From Antedon mediterranea (lineage: Eukaryota; Echinodermata; Crinoidea; Comatulida; Antedonidae), in the NCBI RefSeq assembly GCF_964355755.1, contig NC_092679.1, forward strand, positions 11,956,932-12,020,931: a DNA stretch of 64,000 nucleotides. Direction: 5' to 3'. A program made the translations under genes and the position numbers. Of the stretch, positions 1 to 11,244 are shown one piece after another. Under the pieces are notes generated by a model that did not search any database, was not told the origin of the DNA, and saw nothing but the letters and a program-made list of their open reading frames with translations. Positions within the stretch are counted from its first letter, which is position 1, and every line of letters starts with the position of its first letter.

Positions 1-427
1 TGGGTATTGATAGGGAGCGCATACTATTTTATAAACTCTATTCAAATCATGAACTGTATTTTGATGGAGAATCAAAAAGTGTTAGAGCAGCCTCTAACAT
101 ACGATAACCTGACACAGCGTCTGACAAATCGTGCCATCTCTTTTATGGAGAGACATCAGAAGGATCCGTTCTTGTTGTTCATGTCGTACCCACAAGCTCA
201 TACTGAGCTGTTTGCATCTGAGAGGTTTCAGAACCAGAGCAAACATGGCAGGTATGGGGATGCAGTAGAAGAGATGGATTGGAGCATTGGAGAGGTACTA
301 GCAACTATCGATCGTTTGGGTCTTCGTGATGACACATTTGTTTATTTTACTTCTGATAATGGTGGGTTTATGGAAGAACGGGGAGATGACGGTGAGCGTC
401 AAGGTGGCTATAACGGACCATTTAAAG
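1..427 (+). CDS. Sulfatase exon A (internal, cut by the window edge)
   Basis: The frame is open from base 1. It covers the end of the membrane hairpin, the YDNLTQRL segment, GDAVEEMDWS and the metal-site motif FTSDNGG. The donor is gtagta directly after base 427, which leaves one base (phase 1). The exon may extend left of the window. Confidence 0.88.
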
Positions 428-3400
428 GTAGTAATTTATAAAAGTACAGTGTACAGTATACATAACTTAACCATTCAAATGGTTGTCAACATTTAACGCC
501 CCTAGTGTATCCTTGTCATTTTATTGGTTGATTTTATATGCATTATTACCACCTATCCGCTCCGCGTTTTGTGTAAATGGTCATAAAGAATAATAGATTC
601 TATATTTTTAGTACCGTTACTGCCCATCTGTGTAATTGTGCATGACTTTGATATCGAGTAAAGATGGAAGCAGCTGATTGTTTTAATCAAAGTTTGCTTT
701 AAAACACTACATAAGTTATAAAAAAATATTTGAATGTTCTGTAGTTGTTGAATGAGAAGAATATTTTCATTATTGAAAGCCTGACTATATTCTCCCCATT
801 CAACTTATAAACATTCATTACTTGTGGCCCACCATTCATTACTTGTGGCCCACCATTCATTACTTGTGGCCCACCATTCATTACTTGTGGCCCACCATTC
901 ATTACTTGTGGCCCACCATTCATTACTTGTGGCCCACCATTCATTACTTGTGGCCCACCATTCATTACTTGTGGCCCACAAATTTTGGAAAATTGCAATG
1001 CAAAAGATATTGTAGGACATTATTTTCTGATTTCCATCACTTCATTTTAGAATTTGTAGGCCATTACATAATAACTTATTTATTTTTAGGTGGAAAAGCA
1101 AACACATGGGAAGGTGGTATGAGAGTTCCAACAATAATACGTTATCCTAGAGTAGTACGTAGCAACCGAATCATACCGGAACCCACCCATGTCTTTGACG
1201 TGTATCCTACCATTGCATCACTTCTGGAAGTCCCTGTGCCTTCTGATAGAGTCATCGATGGAAAAGATTTACTGCCATTACTAAATGAAAAGAATAAAAC
1301 CTCTCCACATGATTTCATGTTTCATTATTGTGGTGGTTACTTGCATGGTGTACGATATATACCAAAAACAGGTAGGAATTTCATTTTTAAATGTATGTTA
1401 ATTTGAACAGTAGCCTACCACTTTAAATAAGGCTCAAATAATGTTTTATCTGATGGTACTTATAATTACCATTAGATTAAGCTGGTTTCCTAGAACTCGA
1501 GACTAGAATGCCTTAGTGTTCTTTGCATATGTCGTAAAAGTGTTGATTCAACTTAGAGGGCGATGCAAAATTAAAGAATATTGTCTATGTTGCATTGGTC
1601 ATGTTGCATTGGTCATGTTGCGTTGCGAGGAATCAAACATCATTAAAAAGGCCAGCTGCATTTTATAATTTGTCGCCTCCAGATATCTCAAAGCATATTT
1701 GTTTCTTCCGCTAAACTTACTAAATCCTCTAGTACTGTACTGTACATCTACAAGTCAAACATCATAGGCTCTGCCTATTCAATTGAGGACATGCACAGTT
1801 TAGAAAAGTAGTGTACAGTAGTTGCAGGATGAAACAGACATGCACGGTTTAGCAGAGTAGTGTAGTTGCAGAATGAAACAGACATGCACAGTTTAGCAGA
1901 GTAGTGTAGTTGCAGGATTAAACAGACATGCACAGTTTAGCAGAGTAGTGTAGTTGCAGGATGAAACATGACATGCACAGTTTAGCAGAGTAGTGTACAG
2001 TAGTTGCAGGATGAAACAGACATGCACAGTTTAGCAGAGTAGTGTACAGTAGTTGCAGGATGAAACAGTCATGCACAGTTTAGCAGAGTAGTGTACAGTA
2101 GTTGCATGATGAAACAGTCATGCACAGTTTAGCAGAGAAGTGTACAGTAGTTGCAGGATGAAACAGACATGCACAGTTTAGCAGAGTAGTGTACAGTAGT
2201 TGCAGGATGAAACAGTCATGCACAGTTTAGCAGAGTAGTGTACAGTAGTTGCATGATGAAACAGTCATGCACAGTTTAGCAGAGTAGTGTACAGTAGTTG
2301 CAGGATGAAACAGACATGTACAGTTTAGCAGAGTAGTGTACAGTAGTTGCAGGATGAAACAGACATGCACAGTTTAGCAGAGTAGTGTACAGTAGTTGCA
2401 GGATGAAACAGTCATGCACAGTTTAGCAGAGTAGTGTACAGTAGTTGCATGATGAAACAGTCATGCACAGTTTAGCAGAGTAGTGTACAGTAGTTGCAGG
2501 ATGAAACAGATATGTACAGTTTAGCAGAGTAGTGTACAGTAGTTGCATGATGAAACAGTCATGCACAGTTTAGCAGAGTAGTGTACAGTAGTTGCAGGAT
2601 GAAACAGACATGCACAGTTTAGTAGAGTAGTGTACAGTAGTTGCAGGATGAAACAGTCATGCACAGTTTAGCAGAGTAGTGTACAGTAGTTGCATGATGA
2701 AACAGTCATGCACAGTTTAGCAGAGTAGTGTACAGTAGTTGCAGGATGAAACAGACATGTACAGTTTAGCAGAGTAGTGTACAGTAGTTGCAGGATGAAA
2801 CAGACATGCACAGTTTAGCAGAGTAGTGTACAGTAGTTGCAGGATGAAACAGTCATGCACAGTTTAGCAGAGTAGTGTACAGTAGTTGCATGATGAAACA
2901 GTCATGCACAGTTTAGCAGAGTAGTGTACAGTAGTTGCAGGATGAAACAGATATGTACAGTTTAGCAGAGTAGTGTACAGTAGTTGCATGATGAAACAGT
3001 CATGCACAGTTTAGCAGAGTAGTGTACAGTAGTTGCAGGATGAAACAGTCATGCACAGTTTAGCAGAGTAGTGTACAGTAGTTGCAGGATGAAACAGACA
3101 TGTACAGTTTAGCAGAGTAGTGTACAGTAGTTGCATGATGAAACAGTCATGCACAGTTTAGCAGAGTAGTGTACAGTAGTTGCAGGATGAAACAGACATG
3201 TACAGTTTAGCAGAGTAGTGTACAGTAGTTGCAGGATGAAACAGACATGTACAGTTTAGCAGAGTAGTGTACAGTAGTTGCATGATGAAACAGACATGTA
3301 CAGTTTAGCAGAGTAGTGTACAGTAGTTGCAGGATGAAACAGACATGCACAGTTTAGCAGAGTAGTGTACAGTAGTTGCAGGATGAAACAGACATGTACA

Positions 3401-6400
3401 GTTTAGCAGAGTAGTGTACAGTAGTTGCAGGATGAAACAGTCATGCACAGTTTAGCAGAGTAGTGTACAGTAGTTGCAGGATGAAACAGACATGCACAGT
3501 TTAGCAGAGTAGTATAGTTGCAGGACATGGCAATTAAACTAATTAATCAGATGCCATGAATTGAAAGATGCCCGTATACAATTATAAATAATCCATGGCT
3601 TTTGATAATTGATTGAGGAAATATAAAACTGTTTTATTTCAGGTCAATATCAAAGACTGGTAGGATAATTTACAATTGGTATAACTACTATAATTTCTAC
3701 TAAAAGCAACAAATACATTTTAATTCGGTACCATTTTGTGTCAAATTTAAATCACCAATTTATTGACAAGACATTGAAATAAAAAAATTAATGAGAATTA
3801 TTAAATATTATGTCATACAGTAAGTGAAGTCAAACACAATAAATTGTTATGACAGGCACTAAAAATTATACTCGCAAGAACATTATCACGATGTACTACT
3901 GACTTCCATATACATTAAATTTGAATATCTCACCTCGTATAATGAAATTTCTTTAAGCATATCCTGAAAGATTAACTTTGAAAACTTGTATGCAATGTAA
4001 TTAAAATGAAGTTGAAACTTGTTTTACTAGCATTAATGTTGATAATTTTTAATAAAAAGTTAATATCTACCACTACCAACCAGTACATTTATTTCCTGTT
4101 TAAGATTTTTTGTTAAAGATGTATTGTTCCTTTGACTAATTCCAAAAAAATAAAAAATAAAAGATTTCGAAAAAAGGTGGGTCATTTTGAAGTGTCATAA
4201 TAGTTATTAACTAAACTATCACCAAAAATTTGTCCAAAAAAAAATCATTTAACTGAAATACAGACATTTTTTCGTTTTAAAAATAACTTTGACTTCCAGT
4301 CAAAGTTTTCGATCAAAACATATCCCATAATGAAACGCTCTTGTTTGGCTACTCTGTATGCATAATCATAAAACTTCCTTACGATCTGTTTGAAAATACC
4401 TTCTCAACCGTGACGAGTTGTAAACAATCCTAATTAGCATTATGCATAATGCGTACTCGTGGTTTGAAGTCTTTGTTTACTTTCGCTCGCGACGATTTCC
4501 AGACGAAATGTAATCAAACTAATTTACCTGTTAATTACGTAAACTTGTTGTTTTTGGCTCAAATTTTTGACTTAAAGTGAATAACTTTAATATTACTTTG
4601 ATATGGCCAATTTAAATTTAGAATATTTTGACCTTCATTTTTTTGTGTTTCAAGGGACAATACATCTTTAAAGCCCCCTTCCCTACGTTTTTTAGATCTA
4701 ATTTAAGATCACAAACTATATTTTAATGTAAAAATAATACTATATGGTCCTATTGCAATAACTTTTTTCGTCTTTAAACGGTTAAAAATGTGAAAAATAA
4801 GTCGATTCTAATAATTATAGCGGCCCGCTATAAATCCCAAAATGCATTGCGCGCGGATTGATATTTTTGTTTTTCACCTGTAATTCGCCCACTTTTCGAT
4901 TGATCGTGAGGCCAAAACAAATGGAAGACTCCTAACTTTTCAGCAAAAATACCGGGTTTTCCCCAATTTGTATCAACGGAGTCTGGCAAAAATAGAAAGA
5001 CAATTAATGCAGCAACTATACAACGTCAGGCTAGGTATATAGCTAGCGTACGGTGTTCGTACGTTACCGATGTTTACCAGCTAGGCCTACAAAACTAAGC
5101 CTAGCTAGGCTAGGCCTAAGACCGTCCACGAGAGGTCGATCGCCGCGAGCTACTTAGGTAGTGCATTGTTTTTTTAAAGTGAAATATATGTATTATTTTC
5201 CAAAAAACATCCAAAATTGCAGGGAAGGGGTCTTTAAGTAGATATATTAGTGAAGAAAAACAAGTGACTCTCAAGACCCACTTACACTAGGACAATAACA
5301 ATTGATGATAAAAAGCTAAACATTTTTTTCACTAAAACAAAAATTAATTTTAGACAAGTTTTCATTCTAGAACTAACTGTAGGATAACCATTTATACTAT
5401 CATTTATAAAAAAAATATGTCCAATCAAAGACGTCACGATTAGTAAGTGCAATAATATTGTGATGATACAGCAATTTTATTGATCTTATTAATCATGATA
5501 TCATTTGAATGGATTTTAAAATATATTGTTTTTATCAAACACATGGTTTCCTACAGTTTTTTTTTCTACTTTTTTTTATGTAAGAAAAATGTATGTCTTT
5601 ATCATAGATCAATATTGTCCTAGTGTGTAGCAGCCTTTAAAATGGCAATACCACTTGCTTCAGGTGTCATTTAACACACAAAATGTTGTTAAGAATCAAA
5701 GAGTAATTTCTCAGAAAATACAGAGAGCGATATGATGTCAAAATTTGTTTTAAATTCAAATTTGTTCTAGGAACTATGGACTAAAATAATAATGTTATTG
5801 AAATGATTAAGCATGAAGGTATCCCACCATGCCCTAAGGGTTGAGTTAAGCATGAAGGTATCCCACCATGCCCTAAGGGTTGAGTTAAGCATGAAGGTAT
5901 CCCACCATGCCCTAAGGGTTGAGTTAAGCATGAAGGTATCCCACCATGCCCCAAGGGTTGAGTTAAGCATGAAGGTATCCCACCATGCCCTAAGGGTTGA
6001 GTTAAGCATGAAGGTATCCCACCATGCCCTAAGGGTTGAGTTAAGCATGAAGGTATCCCACCATGCCCTAAGGGTTGAGTTAAGCATGAAGGTATCCCAC
6101 CATGCCCTAAGGGTTGAGTTAAGCATGAAGGTATCCCACCATGCCCTAAGGGTTGAGTTAAGCATGAAGGTATCCCACCATGCCCTAAGGGTTGAGTTAA
6201 GCATGAAGGTATCCCACCATGCCCTAAGGGTTGAGTTAAGCATGAAGGTATCCCACCATGCCCTAAGGGTTGAGTTAAGCATGAAGGTATCCCACCATGC
6301 CCTAAGGGTTGAGTTAAGCATGAAGGTATCCCACCATGCCCTAAGGGTTGAGTTAAGCATGAAGGTATCCCACCATGCCCTAAGGGTTGAGTTAAGCATG

Positions 6401-7116
6401 AAGGTATCCCACCATGCCCTAAGGGTTGAGTTAAGCATGAAGGTATCCCACCATGCCCTAAGGGTTAAGTTAAGCATGAAGGTATCCCACCATGCCCTAA
6501 GGGTTGAGTTAAGCATGAAGGTATCCCACCATGCCCTAAGGGTTGAGTTAAGCATGAAGGTATCCCACCATGCCCTAAGGGTTGAGTTAAGCATGAAGGT
6601 ATCCCACCATGCCCTAAGGGTTGAGTTAAGCATGAAGGTATCCCACCATGCCTTAAGGGTTGAGTTAAGCATGAAGGTATCCCACCATGCCCTAAGGGTT
6701 GAGTTAAGCACATGGTAGAGAATTGTTTTAATGGAATCCATATTTTTAATTTCAAATTTTACACTGTTCCACAAGGCAAACATTTTTCTTGTATTTTTAT
6801 TATTTTAAGAAATGTAAACAAACAGTAAATAATACTGAACTCATTTAAAAAAACATGAGAATTGCCCATTTATGAGGAAACTTGGATTTAAGACAGTATT
6901 CCATGCCCTCCAATAAACTAACAGTTTCTTGAAACAAACCATCATTATATTGCCTTTAATATTTAGGCCTGGGTGTGTTTTTTATTTCTTCCCTTTCTTT
7001 CTGGAATAGAAAATTAACATTTGAAAGGGATGGCACTTTAAATTCACTGATGTCATTTTGTATCCTCAGAAGAAACATTTGGGGCATGTGGGATTATACT
7101 CAAACAAGGTTCTAAG

Positions 7117-7147
<31 letters not shown>

Positions 7148-8096
7148 GAAACGATAAAGATGAGGAAATCTGTGAGAATGAGAAAAAGTCGCCCCAACCG
7201 AGACTCGAACTCGGACCGTCTGCTTGATATGCAGTTGCCCTAACCATTAGACCACTGGTACTTTCATGGTATTGTTCAAACTCGATTGGATAGCGACTCT
7301 TTAACATTCTCAGCATGGTACGGCGGAACAGCACTACAGTAGTCCTCAGTTGTACGCACACGCAACAGAGATCAAATTGATACGCCCTCATCTTTCAGTA
7401 TTTTTATTCACGAGGCGGGATCTCCTATGCGGACTATCCAATCGAGTCTCGGTTGAGGCGACTTTTTCTCATTCTCACAGATTTCCTCATCTTTATCGTT
7501 TCAAATTAATTAATTAAATTTCAGTATATCACCGGGCGGTTTAGGATTAATGTTCTTTGCCTACTGTGTTTATATATTATATAATGTATAATGTTCTTTG
7601 CCTGATACAGTATAGGAGGAAGATGATGATGTAATGATCAATTAAATATGTTTTCTATTTTCTTTAAGGTGACAAGGTCTACAAAGTAATGATGACTACA
7701 ACCAAATTAAATGTCAATGAACTTGGAGAAAGAGGATGTTGGAAGACCTATGTATGCCAATGCTATGGATCATCTGTCGACCACCATAACCCTCCACTTG
7801 TCTTTGACATAACAACTGATCTCACAGAAGACAACCCACTAAATCCAAATGATCCTGAAGTGCAGGAGATTATCAAGAAGTCATTAGCAGCCATTGATGA
7901 ACACAGGAAGACACTAACTCCAGTTCCAAACCAATTCCATCCTCTTAGACTTATACCAATTCCATGGCAGCAGCCGTGTTGCGGTACATTCCCATTCTGT
8001 AGTTGTAAAGAAGATAGTAATAATAATCCTGAAAATCAGATTATTGATTCTTTACAAAGAACACCAATTTCTGAGGAAATCGGAACCAACTCATGA
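1..8096 (+). CDS. Steryl-sulfatase/arylsulfatase-like gene, C-terminal half (3 exons, 5'-partial)
   Basis: Coding exons are read as 1-427, 1090-1371 and 7669-8096. Both joins are GT-AG and phase 1, and each rebuilds a Gly codon. The product is a sulfatase of the STS/ARSD/ARSE type, which hydrolyses sulfate esters, usually in the ER or secretory membranes. Seen in order: a hydrophobic stretch at the start (residues 1-20), matching the end of the STS membrane hairpin; YDNLTQRL; GDAVEEMDWS; the metal-binding TSDNGG; GGKANTWEGG with the conserved Lys; HYCGGYLHGVRY; and a Cys-rich C-terminus (PCCGTFPFCSC). The FGly-forming Cys motif and the first metal ligands lie left of the window. The last intron is 6.3 kb and full of repeats. 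The family call is from recognised motifs; the exact orthologue is not resolved. Confidence 0.9.
813..979 (+). repeat. 21-bp minisatellite, about 8 copies, in a sulfatase intron
   Basis: Eight near-perfect head-to-tail copies of a 21 bp unit (core cattacttgtggcccacc). Because 21 is a multiple of three, several frames stay open on both strands. This gives repetitive pseudo-ORFs with no family similarity. The array lies inside the 428-1089 intron. Confidence 0.95.
1090..1371 (+). CDS. Sulfatase exon B
   Basis: The acceptor tttttag ends at 1089 and the donor is gtagga after 1371. The exon encodes the conserved GGKANTWEGGMRVP block, the EPTHVFDVYPTIASLLEVP segment and HYCGGYLHGVRY, colinear with vertebrate STS. 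It enters and leaves in phase 1, consistent with both neighbours. Confidence 0.92.
1787..3526. repeat. 49-bp minisatellite, about 36 copies, in a sulfatase intron
   Basis: Tandem copies of a 49 bp unit with core atgcacagtttagcagagta; the first few and the last copy lack an acagt pentamer and are 44 bp. Copies differ at a few fixed positions (ttgcagg or ttgcatg; acatgc, tcatgc or acatgta). These variants recur in blocks, for example around 2,215, 2,410, 2,655 and 2,855, which indicates higher-order amplification. Confidence 0.95.
4113..4672. mobile_element. MITE with TTAAAGATGTATTGT termini
   Basis: The left end reads ttaaagatgtattgttcc and the right end gggacaatacatctttaa, an inverted match of about 18 bp with one mismatch. 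It spans about 560 bp with no coding frame. The same ends occur at 13,978-14,124. TTAA at both edges could be a target duplication or part of the terminus. Non-autonomous DNA transposon by structure. Confidence 0.7.
4668..5236. mobile_element. MITE abutting the previous one, TTAAAG(A/C)CCCCTTCCCT termini
   Basis: The left end ttaaagcccccttccctacg is the inverse of the right end cagggaaggggtctttaa. The element is about 565 bp and shares its left TTAA with the right edge of the preceding MITE. The interior contains taggcctag-type palindromic stretches and no ORF. Confidence 0.6.
5283..5628. mobile_element. Small MITE-like inverted-repeat element
   Basis: An inverted repeat: acactaggacaata at the left (from about 5285) and tattgtcctagtgt at the right (to about 5626), separated by about 320 bp of AT-rich non-coding DNA. 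Assigned from the termini only. Confidence 0.5.
5808..6710. repeat. 39-bp minisatellite, 23 copies, in a sulfatase intron
   Basis: About 23 almost identical 39 bp units (core gcatgaaggtatcccacc). Only a handful of single-base variants are seen, such as one ccccaag, one gttaagt and one ccttaag. 39 is a multiple of three, so long repetitive open frames exist on both strands (13-residue period). These are repeat artefacts with no known family. The high uniformity suggests recent expansion or ongoing homogenisation. Confidence 0.96.
7117..7143. repeat. (TA)n microsatellite
   Basis: About 13 TA dinucleotides directly abutting the left end of the tRNA-carrying element. The element appears to have entered at a TA. 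Confidence 0.9.
7144..7506 (-). mobile_element. TIR element carrying a tRNA-like Pol III unit
   Basis: Terminal inverted repeats of about 65 bp (7144-7208 and 7442-7506) match with a single visible mismatch and are flanked by TA on both sides. The innermost part of each arm is tRNA T-arm sequence (tcgagtctcggttg). On the minus strand a tRNA-like body lies next to one arm, followed by TTTTT. A further short inverted pair (actcgattggatag / ctatccaatcgagt) lies inside. No transposase is encoded, so this is a non-autonomous element. The near-identity of the arms suggests a recent insertion. It sits in the sulfatase intron just upstream of the last exon. Confidence 0.75.
7190..7261 (-). tRNA. tRNA-like sequence (probable pseudo-tRNA inside a mobile element)
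   Basis: On the minus strand the A box TGGTCTAATGG and B box GAGTTCGAGTCTC are intact. There is a T-arm CCGAG/CTCGG stem and a 7-base anticodon loop closed by CTGC/GCAG; the loop ATATCAA would place AUC as the anticodon. A run of five T follows within a few bases, as for Pol III termination. The 5' acceptor strand does not pair with the 3' strand (TTGGGGC), so a functional tRNA is unlikely. It is better read as the promoter-bearing, tRNA-derived part of the surrounding TIR element. Confidence 0.55.
7669..8096 (+). CDS. Sulfatase exon C (terminal coding exon)
   Basis: The acceptor tctttaag ends at 7668. The first two bases complete the Gly codon begun at 1371. It encodes the STS-like C-terminus: the segment around CYGSSVDHHNPPLVFDI, the PEVQEIIKKSLAAIDEH helix, VPNQF and the Cys pairs PCC and CSC. 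The stop is TGA at 8094-8096. No canonical AATAAA was seen close downstream. The 26/28 bp array starts about 90 bp after the stop, so the 3' UTR probably runs into it. Confidence 0.93.
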
Positions 8097-8179
8097 TGAA
8101 AATCATCGTATGACTTAAGTCAATGCTGAAAAATATAAATAATACATACGTATACACACTAGCACCATTTGCCAACGCT

Positions 8180-10567
8180 TTACAAACTTTGATATTGGTT
8201 TACGAGAATGTGACAATTGTCGTATTCGATTGGGAACTTTCGTTGTCAACGTAAAGATTCGTTGAGTACTTTTTGTATTCGAATTGTAAATTTGTGCTCA
8301 ACAGAAAGTCATTCGAATAGAAAATGTTGACAACGAAAGCTTTTTCGTTAAGAACAATCTTAACACCTCAAAATACTCCGTTAAAGAAGTACTCAACGGA
8401 AAAACTGTACTCAACGTTGAAAGTCTAAATCGAATACGACAATTGTCATTGGTTTACAAGCATGTGACATTGGTTGTTAGTTTACAAACTTGTAACACGT
8501 GCCATTGTTTAAAAACACTTGTCATTTGTTTACAAACTTGTGACATTTGTCATTGGTTTACAAACTTGTGACATTTTATTGGTTTACAAACTTGTGACAT
8601 GTTATTGGTTTACAAACTTGTGACATGTTATTGGTTTACAAACTTGTGACATTTTTCATTGGTTTACAAACTTGTGACATGTCATTGGTTTACAAACTTG
8701 TGACATTTGTCATTGGTTTACAAACTTGTGACATGTTATTGGTTTACAAACTTGTGACATGTTATTGGTTTACAAACTTGTGACATTTTTCATTGGTTTA
8801 CAAACTTGTGACATTTGTCATTCGTTTACAAACTTGTGACATGTCATTGGTTTACAAACTTGTGACATTTATCATTGGTTTACAAACTTGTGACATTTGT
8901 CATTGGTTTACAAACTTGTGACATGTCATTGGTTTACAAACTTGTGACATTTGTCATTGGTTTACAAACTTGTGACATTTGTCATTGGTTTACAAACTTG
9001 TGACATGTCATTGGTTTACAAACTTGTGACATTTATCATTGGTTTACAAACTTGTGACATTTGTCATTGGTTTACAAACTTGTGACATGTTATTGGTTTA
9101 CAAACTTGTGACATTTGTCATTGGTTTACAAACTTGTGACATTTGTCATTGGTTTACAAACTTGTGACCTTTTTCATTGGTTTACAAACTTGTGACATTT
9201 GTCATTGGTTTACAAACTTGTGACATTTGTCATTGGTTTACAAACTTGTGACATGTCATTGGTTTACAAACTTGTGACATTTGTCATTGGTTTACAAACT
9301 TGTGACATGTTATTGGTTTACAAACTTGTGACATTTTTCATTGGTTTACAAACTTGTGACATTTGTCATTGGTTTACAAACTTGTGACATTTGTCATTGG
9401 TTTACAAACTTGTAACATGTTATTGGTTTACAAACTTGTGACATTTGTCATTGGTTTACAAACTTGTTACATGTTATTGGTTTACAAACTTGTTACATTT
9501 TTCATTGGTTTACAAACTTGTGACATGTTATTGGTTTACAAACTTGTGACATTTGTCATTGGTTTATAAACTTGTGACATTTGTCATTGGTTTACAAACT
9601 TGTGACATTTGTCATTGGTTTACAAACTTGTGACATTTGTCATTGGTTTACAAACTTGTGACATGCCATTGGTTTACAAACTTGTGACATTTGTCATTGG
9701 TTTACAAACTTGTGACATGTTATTGGTTTACAAACTTGTGACATGTTATTGGTTTACAAACTTGTGACATTTGTCATTGGTTTACAAACTTGTGACATGT
9801 CATTGGTTTACAAACTTGTGACATTTGTCATTGGTTTACAAACTTGTGACATGTTATTGGTTTACAAACTTGTGACATTTTTCATTGGTTTACAAACTTG
9901 TGACATTTGTCATTGGTTTACAAACTTGTGACATTTGTCATTGGTTTACAAACTTGTAACATGTTATTGGTTTACAAACTTGTGACATTTGTCATTGGTT
10001 TACAAACTTGTGACATGTTATTGGTTTACAAACTTGTTACATTTTTCATTGGTTTACAAATTTGTGACATGTTATTGGTTTATAAACTTGTGACATTTAT
10101 CATTGGTTTACAAACTTGTGACATTTGTCATTGGTTTATAAACTTGTGACATTTGTCATTGGTTTACAAACTTGTGACATTTGTCATTGGTTTACAAACT
10201 TGTGACATTTGTCATTGGTTTACAAACTTGTGACATGCCATTGGTTTACAAACTTGTGACATTTGTCATTGGTTTACAAACTTGTGACATGTTATTGGTT
10301 TACAAACTTGTGACATGTTATTGGTTTACAAACTTGTGACATTTGTCATTGGTTTACAAACTTGTGACATTTATCATTGGTTTACAAACTTGTGACATTT
10401 GTCATTGGTTTACAAACTTGTGACATTTGTCATTGGTTTACAAACTTGTGACATGTCATTGGTTTACAAACTTGTGACATTTATCATTGGTTTACAAACT
10501 TGTGACATTTGTCATTGGTTTACAAACTTGTGACATTTGTCATTGGTGTACAAACTTGTGACATTGT
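8180..10567. repeat. 26/28-bp minisatellite, about 80 copies, beginning about 90 bp after the sulfatase stop
   Basis: Copies alternate between a 28 bp form (gtgacatttgtcattgg core) and a 26 bp form (gtgacatgtcattgg or gtgacatgttattgg), each followed by tttacaaactt. A block of variants near 9,199-9,420 is repeated at an offset of 544 bp (rare variant gtaacatgttattgg at 9,412 and 9,956). A second marker (acatgccatt at 9,661 and 10,233) is at an offset of 572 bp. The first, degenerate units are split by a MITE at 8,212-8,447. Confidence 0.95.
8212..8447. mobile_element. MITE inserted in the first units of the 26/28-bp array
   Basis: The ends are gacaattgtcgtattcgatt and aatcgaatacgacaattgtc. 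The outer gacaattgtc closely resembles the array's own gacatttgtc, so it may be a 10 bp target duplication around a 216 bp element with gtattcgatt/aatcgaatac termini. The interior has further inverted matches (gttgagtact / agtactcaac). It has no ORF. Confidence 0.65.
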
Positions 10568-11244
10568 CCATAGTACTTAAACTTTTTATTGATTGGTACA
10601 AGCAATACAAAATAATAAGTTATCACACATTTTTTTAATTAATTGAAACAATTCTCGTTTTCTCTGTTTATTGATATAAATGTATTAGTTCTGAAATGAA
10701 CAGTTGAGTTTCTTGTCGTTTCGATCAATATGCTTTGATCGTCCACAGGAGTTAGAATGAACCTTCAAACAATATATTTCTCTGTTTATTCGTAGACAAA
10801 CAAACTATTAATGAACAATTTTGTTTACAATGGTTGTCACTTGTACACATTTGTAAATCTTGGCATGTCTTTTTATACTGATTTTTAATTTAGTTTTGCG
10901 TAGTGTAAATATAGAAATAACCGAAGTGTGTGTAAATATGTTTCACTAAGGTGTATGTGCAAATATAGTGTTAGTAATCATGGTGTAACTTGCTTGTCTA
11001 GAGGTAATGCAAATAATTATAGTTTAACAAAATTATTAATATATTTATTTTTATTACTATTTTTAAATTGGTTGTTTTTAATATTTTTCTATTTTATTGC
11101 TTTTTACAATTATTGAGTGTAAAAAAAAATTGTAGATCATTATCTCAGGAAATTAATCTGCTGCTGATTACGCTTAATAATGTTATTAATGCAATTAACA
11201 CAGAATATGTAGTATCCAATACATTCTTAGATGAGACACCTCAT
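10568..11244. other. AT-rich spacer, nothing recognised
   Basis: Short open frames only, no splice-supported exon and no recognisable domain. Separates the 26/28 bp array from the 45 bp array. Confidence 0.5.

Noticed and set aside
5767-6783. Long repetitive ORFs on both strands over the 39-bp array (also over the 21-, 26/28- and 45-bp arrays)
   Set aside because: The 21, 39 and 45 bp unit lengths are multiples of three, and in the 26/28-bp array the mixed units leave short stretches open, so frames stay open by default. Both strands are open, there is no domain or signal, and some lie within sulfatase introns.
7190-7261. Functional tRNA gene
   Set aside because: The acceptor stem does not pair and the sequence is embedded in a TIR element, so it was kept only as a tRNA-like element part.
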